From Hordeum vulgare subsp. vulgare (taxonomy: Eukaryota > Streptophyta > Magnoliopsida > Poales > Poaceae): a DNA stretch of 64,000 nt. Where the stretch lies: contig NC_058522.1 of assembly GCF_904849725.1 (NCBI RefSeq), positions 437,253,529 through 437,317,528 of the forward strand, written 5' to 3'. This document shows positions 11,366 to 23,158 of the stretch, piece after piece. Within the stretch, counting starts at the first letter, position 1. Each line of letters starts with the position of its first letter. The notes beneath the pieces were generated by a model. The model did not search any database and was not told the origin of the DNA. It saw only the letters and a program-made list of their open reading frames with translations. A program made the position numbers and the translations under genes.

Positions 11366-12600
11366 ATGTAGTGGAACATCTTCACGATCCAAATCGCCGC
11401 CGTCCCATGATTCATCCTGATCTAGCGCCGAACGGACGACACCTCCGCGTTCAGCACACGTGCAACTCGATGACGATCTCCGCCTTCTTGATCCAACAAG
11501 AGAGACGAAGAGGTAGCTGAATTCTCCGGCAGCACGACGACATCGCGGTGATGATGGTGGAGCTACTCCGGCAGGGCTTCGTCGTGCCATACCGAACTAG
11601 CTACGGGGTGTCACGAGTAGTGAAGGGAGAGAGGGTTGCACAAAGGCTTGGAGTGCAAAAACCCTCTCAAATCTTCACTATATATAGGAGGAACAAGAGG
11701 GAGGGTTGGCTTGCCTCCTACTCCAAGTAGGAGGGTTCGTCCGAGCCCAGGAGGGAGGATTCCTCCTCCAATTCGGTTTCGTGGAGGAGTCCTTCCCATC
11801 TTGTCCACCTCCTTCTTTTTTTCCTTTTTCCTTTTTGTTTTTGCTTCAGCCGAAATAGGCTTATTGGTCTAGCCTCACCATCCCACAAAGGACTGGTGTG
11901 CCACCCATGGGCCTATTAGGTCCTCTCCCAGGTGGGTGGCCCCTCCCGGTAAAACCCCGGAACCCATTCGTCACTCCACGTACTTTACGTGTAATGCCCG
12001 AAATCTTTTCGGAAGCCAAATGCAACATTCCTATATATCAATCTTCGTTTCCGGACCATTCCAGATACACTCATGACGTCGGGATCTCATCCGGGACTCC
12101 GAACAACATTCGGTAACCAATATCAATAATACAACTATACCGAAAACGTCACCGAACCTTAAGTGTGTAGACCCTCCGGGTTCGAGAACTATGTAGACAT
12201 GACCTGAGACACTCTCCGGTCAATATCCAATAGCGTGACCTAGATGTCCATATTGGATCCCACATATTCTACGAAGATCTTATCAGTTGAACCTCTATGA
12301 CAAGGATTCAGTTAATCCCGTATATCATTTCCTTTGTCCTTTGGTATGTTACTTACCCGAGATTCGATCGTCGGTATCCCAATACCTATTTCAATTTCGT
12401 TACTCGCAAGTTTCTTTACTTGTTCCGTAATACAAGATCCAGTGACTAACTCTTTAGTCACATTGCTTGCAAGGCTTGTTTCTGATGTTGTATTACCGAG
12501 TGGGCCCTGAGATACCTCTCCGTCACACAGAGTGACAAACCCGAGTCTTGATCCATGCTAATTTAATGGACACCTTTGGAGATACCTGTAGAACATATTT
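11366..12600 (-). repeat. inverted partial BARE-like LTR
   Basis: Reads as the reverse complement of the BARE-type LTR, from the block just before its 3' end (GATGTAGTGGAACATC) back to the GGAGATACCTGTAG block near 12580. Roughly the last 145 bp and first 430 bp of a full LTR are missing. Both ends are abrupt, with no TSD, so this is a rearranged fragment and not an insertion in its own right. Confidence 0.85.
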
Positions 12601-15420
12601 ATACTTATGGAACAGGGGAGTAAGAAATAAAAGACATAACGAAAATGGAAAAATAAAGGAAGTCAAAAAAAACCAGAAAGAATAGAAAGGGTAAGAAAAA
12701 AAGGTTTGGATAACCGGAAAGGACTAGTAGGGCCGCTCATAAAGTGTACAAGCGGGAGCATCAAGGTAATCGCCGGAAACTCCTACCCGCCGCTCGCTGC
12801 GGCAAGGGGTCAATTCCATGCACACGGGGAAACATGAATGTTTTTTAAATCAAAGAACAAATTTGAAAGCGCGCACCATTTTTTTAAAGCGCAAGTATTT
12901 TTTAAATCTTGAGAACAGATTGAAAACCATGAGCAATTTAGAAAAATCCTAAAAAAAATTGGACCGCAAACAATTTTTTAAAGCATAAACATTTTTTGAA
13001 ACTTGAGAATAAAATTTTGAAACAGAGAACAATTTTGAAAACCCCGAACAAATTTCGAAGCGTGAACAATTTTTTAAAACCAAGAGTTTTTGAAAGACCA
13101 GAACATTTGTTGAAGTACAAAAACATTTTCGGAAAATCCAGATGTTTGTTAACGATTTTCCGAATTTTAATAACATTTTTTGAAAATCAAGAACATTTTT
13201 CAAAATTCAGAATATTTTTCTAAAAAGCAAAAACATTTTTAGAATTTGAAGAACAATATTCGAAAATGCTAAACATGCTTTCAAAATCAGGAACAATATT
13301 TCAAAATCAAAACATTTTTTGAAGCAGAAACAGAAAATAGTAAAAAAGAAAACAAAAAAATGGTTCGGGAACCTTCTAAAAGTTTTCTAAAATCAGAAAA
13401 AACCGACTGCGAACATCTAGAAGTTCCCCAAAATCGGAAGCCTTGTAATAGTTAAACGGCCAGCCCACTCCCGAACCATGGCTGGGTTCTTTGCGATGCC
13501 CCGACTATTTGCCGCAAGCGCGTCAAATAGGTCTTTTTATAACCGCCAGGTTGCTAACCAGCTATTTGCGCGCCGAGTAGGATCGGCCAAATAGTAGTAT
13601 TGAATGCTTCTCGTCGGGCGACCTCCTGCTCGAACGCCCACATGCGGCTAATTGCCAACATTTTGCTGAGCAAGCCAAGAATGGGCCGGCGCATTTGTAT
13701 GGAACGAGCTCCAGCTAGGTAGAAAATTTCCAAAAAGTAACACATGAGCTATAGCTTGAACTGGCGAGCTCCCTCTCCGGAGAGAGTGTTGCTAACAGCA
13801 CAACACGGGCGAATGTGTACTAGTAATAGATTCACGGTGCGACTGTTTAATATGATACTTCTGCGAAAACTATGGAAAAATAAATATTGAATTTTTTGAA
13901 CAAATGTTGAACATTTTCTTGAAATACGATGAATATGTTTGATAATCCATGATGATTTTTGTTATTATAGGTTGGACGTATATATGATAAATATTTCTAA
14001 AAAATATATAAATATAAGCATTGGACACTTTTTAATTCACACTGAACATGTTGTGATATACTTTGAATTTTTTTACACTTCACGAATTTTTAAAACACAG
14101 TGACTATATATTAACTGAAAATTTTCCAATATACGATGACCATTTCTATAATGCATGTTGAAGTTTTGTTTAAAAAATGTGAACATTTCCTTAATATAAA
14201 ATGAAATTTTTTTGTGACACGGAATGAACTTTTTAAAATATAGAAAAAATATTTAAAATGATAAAAACGAAAAATAAAAAGGAGAAGAGAAGAAATAGAA
14301 ACGGGAACGGGAACAGGAAAAAGGAAAAAAAGAAGAAGAAGAAAACAGCAAAGCAATAGCGAAATAACCATGGGCTCTGCTGCGGCGCGATGGGAACCTT
14401 TACGAAGCCACGCCATTCTGACGCACAAGGGTGTCAAATAGGGATCGCCACCCAAGGAAGACAATTTAGCGACATGTAGTAAAACCTGGAGCTGCCTGCC
14501 TGGGCCTGGCGCAACAAGGGCCGAAGTTATCGATGAAAGTTCATCGATTTCAAAAACAAGTTTAGGAATTTTAAAAAATCTCATTGATTTTGTAAAAAAA
14601 TCATAGATTTATAAAAAGGAACGTCAATTATTGTAAAAGATACACATCAATTTTGAAAAATGTGCATCAATGTTTTCTCTAAATCGATTTTGAAAAATAT
14701 TCATCAATTTTGTTAAGAAAGAATTGCAAATAAATTCATGGATGTTGGAGAAGAAAAAATCACATCAAAAAATTTCACGCATTTGAAGAAAAGCAAAAAA
14801 GAAAAAGAAACGGGCGAACAAGAAAAGAGTAGTGGATAGTAAAAAAGAAAAGATCAAAGATGTTAGTAATGAGATATCTGGTTGGTTAATGTAAACGTTC
14901 TCTTCTCGCCAACTGCGAGTAGTCTGGTTTCTTCTTTTTTATGTGTGTGTTTTTCTTTGTTTCTTTATGGGGTTTTCAGGATTTCTTGCTTCTTAGCGGT
15001 TTTTCTTCTGTTTACTTTTTCTTATTCTGTGGGTTTTCTTTTTTCTTCCTCAGTTATTATCTTTTTGCCTTGTTTTTATCTATTTTTTTGTCTCTAGTTT
15101 TTTAGCTTCTTTTTTCCTTGGTTTTTAAGTGCTTTATCTGTTTTTTTTTTGTTTTCTTTCCCTGTTTTCACCCTTTTGCATTGGTTTTCTTTCCTTTTTT
15201 AGTTTTCTTTTGTTTGGCCATTTATGTTTTAGTAGGTATTTCTGTTTTATTTGTTTTTTTATTTTCGTTGTTTCTCTTTTTGTTCAACATATATCATTTT
15301 TAGTACTAATAAACACTTTTCGTTTACATAATAACATATATTGTATACACACTTAACATATTCTAAATACATGCTTCAAATTGTTTGAAAAACTATTTTT
15401 TGTTGATTTTTGCACATTTT
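12601..15420. other. AT-rich repetitive DNA without genes
   Basis: No coding region found. 12880-13330 is built from diverged repeats of a GAACATTTTTTGAA-like word about every 30 bp. 13440-13840 and 14370-14540 are more GC-rich and look low-copy. 14240-14360 and 14750-14870 are purine-rich, and 14925-15300 is a strongly T-rich tract whose small open frames are compositional. The same style resumes at 34724, on the other side of the nested solo LTR. Confidence 0.6.
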
Positions 15421-17035
15421 TGTTGAGGAACGTTACATGAAAAACAAAAAAATTGCTACGCACACGTAATACCTATCCATGATGATGATCATCTATAAGA
15501 GGACAGAGTGAATCTACATACCCTTGTAGATCGCTAAGCGGAAGCATATATAACGCGGTTGATGTAGTGGAACATCTTCGCGATCCAAATCGCAACCCGT
15601 CCCGCGATCTCATCACGATCCGTCCCGCGATTCCATCACGATCCATCCCGGTCTAGTGCCGAACGGACGACACCTCCGCGTTCAGCACACGTATAGCTCG
15701 ATGACGACGCCCTCCTTCTTGATACAGCAAGAGGGGCGAAGAGGTAGATGAGTTCTCCAGCACGGCGCCGTGATGGTAGTGGTGGTGAACTAATCTAGTC
15801 GAGCTTCGCCTAAACACCGCCGAAATAGAGTAGGAGAAACCAATCTAGATGAAGTAGAGGGAGCACGTGACAATTAGGGTTAGCTTTTTCCTCTAAATCC
15901 TCTAGTATATATAGGAGGGAGGGAGGGGAGGAGGCAGCCAAAAAACCCTCTAGGGGTTCGGCCGAACTAGGAGGAGGTGGAAGAGTCCACCTCCAATCCT
16001 ACTCCAAGTAGGATTCCTTTCCTACTTGGACTCCTTCCCTTCCTTTTCTTTGGGTTTTCCCACCTCTAGCCGCATGGGCCTTAGTGGTTGGTTCAGCCAG
16101 CCCATTAGGGGTTGGGTTGACTCCTCCCACAGCTCATGAGGCCTTTTGGGTCGAAACACCCCTCCCGATGGCCCCCGGTACCCTCCCGGCACTCCTAGTA
16201 CACTACCGATGAGCCCGAAACTTTTTCGGTGACCAAAACATGACTTCCTATATATCAATCTTTACCTCCGGACCATTCCGGAGCTCCTCGTGGCGTCCAG
16301 GATCTCATCCGGGACTCCAAATAACCTTCGGTTACCAACATACATAACTCAACTATACTGAAATGTCATCGAACCTTAAGTGTGCACACCCTGCGGGTTC
16401 GAGAACTATGCAGACATGACCTGAGACACTCTCCGGTAAATAACCAATAGCGGGACCTGGATGTCCATATTGGCTCCTACATATTCTATGAAGATCTCTA
16501 TCGGTTGAACCTCTATGTCAAGGATTCAGTTAATCCCGTATGTTGTTCCCTTTGTCCGTCGGTAAGTTACTTGCCCGATATTCGATCGTCGGTATCTCCA
16601 TACCTAGTTCAATCTCGTTACCGGCAAGTCTCTTTACTCGTTCCGTAATACAAGATCACGTGACTAACTTCTTAGTCACATTGCTTGCAATGCTTATTGT
16701 GATGTTGTATTACCGAGTGGGCCCCGAGATACCTCTCTGTCACACGGAGTGACAAATTCCAGTCTTGATCCATGCCAACCCAAAAGACACCTTTGGAGAT
16801 ACCTGTAGAGCACCTTTATAGTCACCCATTTATGTTGCGACGTTTTATAACACACAAGGTATTCCTCCGGTGTCCGGTAGTTGCATGATCTCATGGTCAT
16901 AGGAACACATACATTGACATGCAGAAAAGAGTAGCAATAAACTGACACGATCATATGCTACATTCATAGTTTGGGTCTTGTCCATCACATCATTCTCCTA
17001 ATGATGTGATCCCGTTATCAAGTGATAACACTTGT
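15421..17035 (-). repeat. inverted BARE-type solo LTR, first part
   Basis: Starts TGTTGAGGAACGTTAC, the reverse complement of a BARE-type LTR 3' end. It follows the LTR backwards until 17035, where the CACTA element enters. The remainder is at 34519-34723. Joined, the LTR is about 1.8 kb, the full length of its relatives. The flanks ATTTT (15416-15420) and TTTTT (34724-34728) look like a one-mismatch 5-bp TSD, so it is probably a solo LTR. Confidence 0.85.
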
Positions 17036-17415
17036 CACTAGTAGAAAAGAGGGCTTTGGTCCAGGTCCTGAAATCCTATTAGTCCCGGTTCACATACGAA
17101 TCGGGACCTATGGTGACATTGGTCCCGGTTCGTGAGGCCAGGGCGCCGGCCGGGCATCATGGGCCATTGGTCCCGGTTCGTCTCACCCCTTTTGGCTCGG
17201 TTCCACTCAAGAACCGGAACTAATAGGCCGGCAACCGTTCGTATCCTCTTTAGTCCCGGTTGGTGGATCAAACCAGGACTAAGGTGTGGTGGCGGGCGTT
17301 CGTACAACCGTTCGTATCCTCCTTTAGTCCCGGTTGGTGGATCAAATCGGGGTGGCAGCCCTTCGAATCACCCTTTAGTGCCGGTTTGTCGTCCAACTCG
17401 GGATTAAAGGCCCAA
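17036..17415 (+). repeat. CACTA left terminal and subterminal repeats
   Basis: Contains about eight copies of TAGTCCCGGTT or its complement (AACCGGGACTA), spaced 20-60 bp, in both orientations. In this superfamily such motifs are binding sites for the element's TNPA-like protein. The terminal inverted repeat is the first 14 or so bases. Confidence 0.85.
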
Positions 17416-17570
17416 ACGGTTCGCCCTCCCGCGTCGTTTCCAGCGATGAAAACTGCAACTGAAGCAAAGTCTATCGCCATTCTCTGTTCTTCTCCTCCAG
17501 CGCTCTCCTCTGTTCTTCTTCTTCCTCTCTTCTTCCCCTCTCTTCTTCCATTCTTCTTCCACCATAACAT

Positions 17571-19053
17571 ATGAAATCGGAGTGGTGCACGCACATGGCA
17601 CGACCCAACTCAGGGTCGCGTAAACGAACGAGAGCACAGTGGTGCCAAATTTTCTGTCACGGTTCCAGGAGTGGGTTGACGCCACGCCAAAGCATGAGGC
17701 GTTCTTGGGGCTTGATCTGGAGTACACGGCCAACCATCAAGGTGTTGCCGTCATCGAGTTGTGTTTCAAACAGTATGTCTTGATCTTCCAATGGGCGAGG
17801 TAAGTTTTGAGTCTTTTTTTGATCCAAGGTTAAGAAAATTGCATGTATTGATCTTCTCTAGGTTCCATTTGATAGCAATATGGAGTTTCTATATACGTTC
17901 CATTGGATAGTTAATTGAGGGTTTCCTAATTAATTCATAGGATATGAAAATTGCATAGGATAGCAATATGTGTTACAACATTGGATATATTGATCTCCCT
18001 AGGTTCCATTGGACATCATATATTGATCTCCCTAGGTTCCATTGGATATATTACAGCATAGGCTTTCTTTGATCCAAGGTTATGAAAATTGCATATATTG
18101 ATCTCCATAGGTTCCATTGGATAGCAATATGCAGTTTCTATATATGTTCCATTGGATATATAGTTAATTGAGGGTTTTTGATCAATTCATAGGATATGAA
18201 AATTGCATAGGATAGCAATATGTTACAACATTGGAATCCTATAAAGATTAATTTCTTTTTAATTGTAGTGAAACTATTTTTCATTAGTAAGTTTTGAGGC
18301 TTTCTTTGATCCAAAGGTTATGAAAATTGCATATACTGATCTCTCTAAGTTCCATTGGATAGCAGTATGCAGTTTCTTTATATGTTCCATTGGATAGTTA
18401 ATTGAGGGTTTCTTGATCAATTCATAGGATATGAAAATTGCATCGGATAGCAATATGTTACAATATTGGTATCCTATAAAGATCAATTCATAGGATATGA
18501 AAATTGCATAGAATAGCAATATGTTCCATTTGAATTGTTATGATAAATTTCTCTTTAGTTGTATTGAAACATTTTTTTCCTTGTTGCAGCAGTATGTAAC
18601 ATTTGTTCCATTTTAATTTGTTGATGTTGAAGTAGTGACAAGCATTGTCCAGAACTCCTGGACTTCCTTCGCAGCGGCATACGTTTCGCTAGCGTTGACA
18701 TAACGAACGAAAGGCCGAATATGAGGCGTAGCTTTGGTATTGAGATACCAGCTGAGTGCCACATTGATATCCCAGGCCTATTCCAGCTTGAATATGAGAG
18801 GACTTCGATGGCTGATATGGCAGTCGCCTTGATCGACAAGGAGTACCATGATATGAAGACTTCATTCCAGAAGTCTCAGCACAAGAAGTGGGGGAAGACT
18901 CCACTTGACCCTATTAACGTTCAGTATGCAGCAAAAGATGCATACGTTGCATACGAGTTGTACCGCAAGATTAGTATCGTGAACTATGGCCAGCGTCACC
19001 TCGCAGCACCAGCTTTGGGATATTCTCATTCAGATTCAGATTCAGACGAGTAG
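17571..19053 (+). pseudogene. captured 3'-5' exonuclease (WRN/RNase D-like, DEDDy) gene
   Basis: A two-exon gene fragment inside the CACTA. Exon 1 (to 17799) reads FLSRFQEWVDATPKHEAFLG then LDLEYT, the D-x-E motif I of DEDD exonucleases. Exon 2 (18633-19053) ends with VQYAAKDAYVAYELYRKI, which has the Y-x3-D motif III. Splicing 17799 to 18633 keeps the frame (phase 2). The motif II position reads ITNERPN, with Glu where Asp is usual, so activity is doubtful. An in-frame TAA at 17621-17623 interrupts exon 1, and I cannot fix an N-terminus. The C-terminus is a Ser/Asp repeat. The normal role of such proteins is 3'-5' trimming of DNA or RNA; here it is passenger sequence. Confidence 0.75.
17800..18632 (+). 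repeat. intron of the captured exonuclease, with internal tandem repeats
   Basis: GT donor (GTAAGTTTTGAG) at 17800 and AG acceptor at 18631-18632. The interior holds three diverged tandem copies of a 237-250 bp unit; GATCCAAGG anchors them at 17821, 18071 and 18308. The donor-like string GTAAGTTTTGAG recurs at 18287, ahead of the third copy. Shorter repeats of the word TAGGATATGAAAATTGCAT also occur. Confidence 0.7.
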
Positions 19054-19559
19054 TGTTCACAACGGCGAACACTTGTACATATATGTATGCAAGCTATTAT
19101 TATGTACTGCTTGCATGTATTATTATGTACTGCTTGGACCGATTTATATATATCTAGTTTTTGTTTGTGCCATTATATAGTTTCCAAATTTGAATGGTTA
19201 TTTAGCCCTTTCTTTATTCATCACCACTTTAGGTATTGTTGTGAACTAATTCTTTATTCATATTGGTGTAATATTTACTATATTCAAACTTCTCCATGGT
19301 TCATACCCCCCGATACAACCCATAGATATATCGGTATAAGCAAGCAACACAAAGAAAAAAGAATCTGTCAAAAACAGAATAATCGGAAGTAATCTGTATA
19401 ATTCGAATACTTATGTAACTCCAGAAATTATGAAAAATTAAGACAATCTGGGTAAATTGTATATGAATCTTGTGTAAAAAATTGAGATCAAAAGCACGTT
19501 CCAGTGAATTTAAAAAATTCCTGGACTCAGGTCGAAAGTTTCTGTTTTTTCAGCAAATT
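19054..19559. other. 3' flank of the exonuclease gene, no gene seen
   Basis: AT-rich sequence after the exonuclease stop codon, with no coding region. It could hold the 3' untranslated region of the captured gene. The tandem array begins at its right edge. Confidence 0.5.
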
Positions 19560-21895
19560 AAATTGCAAACACCGTAGACCATCCCAAAGGTCTTACTTGG
19601 CGCAAACACAAAATGCTATGTGGGTGAAATAATGATGCCATGCCAACTTTCAACCTATTTAGAGTTTATTTGTAGTGCTTTTCTATTTCTCGATCATTTA
19701 GCTCAAAAAAATCAGTAAATGAATGAAAAATACAAAATGAAGTCATAAATAGTTGAAAATTGATGATGTGGCCTTGAATGGTGCATTTTGAACACACAAA
19801 AGGTCCGGAGTTCAAATAAGTTCAAAAAAATGAAATCCCTTTTGTAAGAGATGAGTTTTCGTATGAAACCATGATACTTCGAAAAAGATTGTTCCATTTG
19901 TACACGAAGTGCGTCCAGTTTTTGTAGCAACCCTCTCAACTTTTTAGCACATGCTATGTGGGTGAAATGATGATACCATGCCAACTTTCAACCTATTTAG
20001 AGTTCATTTGTAGTGCTTTTCAATTTCTGGGTCATTTAGCTCAAAAATCAATAAATGCATGAAAATACCAAATGAAGTCAGAAATAGTTGAAAATTTATT
20101 ATGTTGCTTTGAATGGTGCATTTTGAACACACAAAAGGTTTGGAGTTCAAATAATTCCAAAAAATTGAAATCCCTTTTGTAACACATGAGTTTTCGTATG
20201 AAACCATGATACTTCGAAAGAGATTGTCCGATTTGTACACAAAGTGCGTTCAGTTTTTGCCGCAAACCTCTCAACTTTTTAGCACATGCTATGTGGGTGA
20301 AATGATGATACCATGCCAACTTTCAACCTATTCACAGTTCATTTGTAGTGCTTTTCAATTTCTGGGTCATTTAGCTCAAAAAAATCAATAAATGCATGAA
20401 AAATATCAAATGAAATCCGAAATAGTTAAAAATTGATGATGTGGCTTTGAATGGTCCATTTTGAACACACAAAAGGTCTGGAGTTCAAATAAGTTTAAAA
20501 AATGAAATCCCTTTATAACAGATGAGTTTTCGTATGAAACCATGATATTTCGAAAGAGATTGTCCGATTTGTACACGAAGTGCGTCCAGTTTTTGCCGCA
20601 ACCCTATCAACTTTTTAGCACATGCTATCTGGGTGAAATGATGATACCATGCCAACTTTCAACCTATTCACAGTTCATTTTTAGTGCTTTTCAATTTCTG
20701 GATCATTTAGATCAAAAAAATTAATAAATGCATGAAAAATACCAAATGAAGTCAGAAATAGTTCAAAATTGATGACGTGGCTTTGAATGGTGCATTTTGA
20801 ACACACAAAATGTCTAGAGGTCAAATAATTCCAAAAAAATAAAATCCCTTTTGTAACAGATCAGTTTTCGTATAAAACCATGATACTTCGAAAGTGATTG
20901 TCCGGTTTATACACGAAGTGCGTCCAGTTTTTGCCGCAACCCTCTCAACTTTTTAGGACATGCTATGTGGGTGAAATGATGATACCATGCCAACTTTCAA
21001 CCTATTCAGAGTTTATTTGTAGTGCTTTTCAATTTCTGGGTCATTTAGCTCAAAAAAATCAATAAATGCATGAAAAATACCAAATGAAGTCAGAAATAGA
21101 TGAAAATTGATGATGTGGCTTTGAATGGTGCATTTTGAACACACAAAATGTTTGGAATTCAAATAATTCTGAAAAAATGAAATCCCTTTTGTAATTGATG
21201 AGTTTTCGTATGAAACCCTCATACTTCGAAAGAGATTGTCCGATTTGTACACGAAGTGCGTACAATTTTTGTCGCAACCGTCTCAACTTTTTAGCACATG
21301 CTATGTGGGTGAAATTATGATAACATGCCAACTTTCAACTTATTCAGAGTTTATTTATAGTGATTTTCAATTTAAGGGTCATTTAGCTCAAAAAATTCAG
21401 TAAATGGATGAAAAAAATACCAAATGAAGTCAGAAATAGTTGAAAATTGATGATGTGTCCTTGAATGGTGCATTTTGAACACACAAAAGGTCTCGAGTTC
21501 AAATAAGTTCAAAAAATGAAATCTCTTTGCAACAGATGAGTTTTCATATGAAATCATAATATTTCGAAAGAGATTGTCCGATTTGTACGCGAAGTGCATC
21601 CAGTTTTTGCCGCAACCCTCTCAACTTTTTAGCACATGCTATGTGGGTGAAATTATGATACCATGCCAACTTTCAACATATTCAGAGTTCATTTGTAGTG
21701 CTTTTCAATTTCTCGGTCATTAGCTCAAAAAATAAATAAATGCATGAAAAATAGCAAATGAAGTTAGAAATAGTTGAAAATTGATGATGTGGCCTTGAAT
21801 GGTGCATTTTGAACACATAAAAAGTCTGGAGTTCAAATAATTCCAAAAAAATGAAATCCCTTTGTAACAGATGAGTTTTCGTATGAAACACTAAT
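19560..21895 (+). repeat. tandem array, about seven units of ~338 bp
   Basis: The anchor CTATGTGGGTGAAAT occurs at 19616, 19956, 20289, 20625 (one change), 20963, 21301 and 21639, giving spacings of 340, 333, 336, 338, 338 and 338 bp. Each unit also has TTCGTATGAAACCATGATA and TTTGTACACGAAGTGCG blocks. The array starts indistinctly around 19560 and stops partway through a unit at about 21895. The open frames on its minus strand recur with the repeat period and are not genes. Confidence 0.92.
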
Positions 21896-22259
21896 AATAA
21901 TTTTTGTGACCTAAAAGCAAAAAAGAATCACTAAAAACGGTAAGTCGTAACAAAATAAAATAAATAAAGTAACAAACGAAACAAAAAAATATAAAGAATC
22001 ACTGAAAAACAGTAAGTAGGAACAAAAGCCTATATTCTTTAAACAGAAATCTCAACCAATGGGCCACCACGACGTGAATACGACTAGAAACCCAACTAGA
22101 TAATTGAGCTAGGATTCAGGCCCGCGGAAGGCCCAACAGCTAGTGACACTTTAGGCCCGGAAGCGTGCATATGAGAGGAGCTCGAGACTGTATGCGCACA
22201 AGCGCTTATAAACCACTACACTTCTCCCTCGGCTAGTGAGGTGGGACTAAACATCTAAC
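21896..22259. other. linker between tandem array and internal repeat cluster
   Basis: No coding region found. The left half is A-rich, with two copies of an AAAGAATCACT block; the right half is mixed low-copy sequence (about 22040-22250). Confidence 0.5.
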
Positions 22260-22530
22260 CGCACCGCGGCTGTGCCACGCACATGCCTTTTGTGTCGGTT
22301 TGTGGTACAAACCGGGACCAGAGACAGACTTTAGTGTCGGTTGGTGGCACAAACCGGGACAAATGGCCCCCTTTCGTCCCGATTGGTTCCGCAAACCGGG
22401 AGTACAGGTAACTTCTTCCCCGCCATTTGGGCTGCTGAAAATTGACCTTTAGTCCCAGTTTGCTGAGTCAACCGGGACGAAAGGGTGATATTGGTGCCGG
22501 TTAGGGCCACCAACCGAGACACAAGGTTTT
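22260..22530 (+). repeat. internal cluster of CACTA subterminal-type repeats
   Basis: Five or so copies of the GTCGGTTTGTG/CAAACCGGGAC type lie here, in paired inverse orientation, 5 kb inside the element and just upstream of its ORF1 gene. They match the words at both ends of the element. They could be a promoter-proximal binding array for the element's own protein, or the remains of a second CACTA end. Confidence 0.75.
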
Positions 22531-22569
22531 CGCATATAGGCGGCAGTTGTCGAAATTTCCCCCAAAACT

Positions 22570-22830
22570 CTCCCATTGCTCGCCGCCGCCCCCCGAGCCA
22601 GTCCTCGTCGTCGCCGCCCCCGATCCAGTCCTTCTCGTCGTCGCCGGTGTCCCCGAGCCCGTCGTCGTCGTCGCCGCCCTCGATTCAGTCATCCTCGCCG
22701 CCATCGACGCCCCGAGCACGTCGCCGTTGCCGCCCCCGAGCACGTCGCCGTTGCCGCCACCGAGCCCATTGCCGTCACCCCGAGCCCGTCGTCGTCGCCG
22801 CCCCTAGCCCATCGTTGTCGCCTCGAGCCC
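22570..22830 (+). repeat. GC-rich (GCCGTC/CCCCGAGC)n low-complexity tract
   Basis: About 260 bp of degenerate hexamer-like repeats of GTCGTC, GCCGCC and CCCGAGCCC. Open frames exist on both strands but encode only Pro/Ser/Arg repeats and are compositional. It probably lies in the 5' untranslated region of the CACTA ORF1 transcript. Confidence 0.7.
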
Positions 22831-23158
22831 GTTGGATCGGGTGAGCTCCTCCTCTACGTGCTCTGCTTGTCGCCGCCGCCGCCCCTGCATATTGCTGTTC
22901 ATACAAATTTTGTTCTATATAGATTATACTAGAGATGTATTCGATATTAAATTCGAGATGTATTAAGTTGATTATTGGTTCTAACTGAAAGAAAACCTTT
23001 TGCCTCTTGAGATCTATTGCATTATATAGCATAACGTACATCTATGAACTATTCAACATTTGGAAATGAGATATAAAAAAGTTTGTACATATTTAACACA
23101 TAGAAGTTTGTGTAATTCGATTATTCATACGAGGAGCTGAAATATTTGCAAAAACTGT

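Noticed and set aside
12938..15356. Phe/Leu/Lys-rich open frames in the AT-rich region
   Set aside because: They follow base composition (poly-T and GAACATTTT words), overlap on both strands and match no protein family.
19712..21891. Recurring minus-strand frames of about 70-90 aa
   Set aside because: They repeat with the 338-bp unit and differ by stops and indels; they are frames of a tandem repeat, not genes.
19560..21895. Regularly spaced repeat considered as a CRISPR-like array
   Set aside because: The unit is about 338 bp with the whole unit conserved, not short repeats with unique spacers, and the genome is plant.
22485..22932. Pro/Ser/Arg-rich frames of about 120 aa
   Set aside because: Artefacts of the GC-rich hexamer tract, open in several frames at once.
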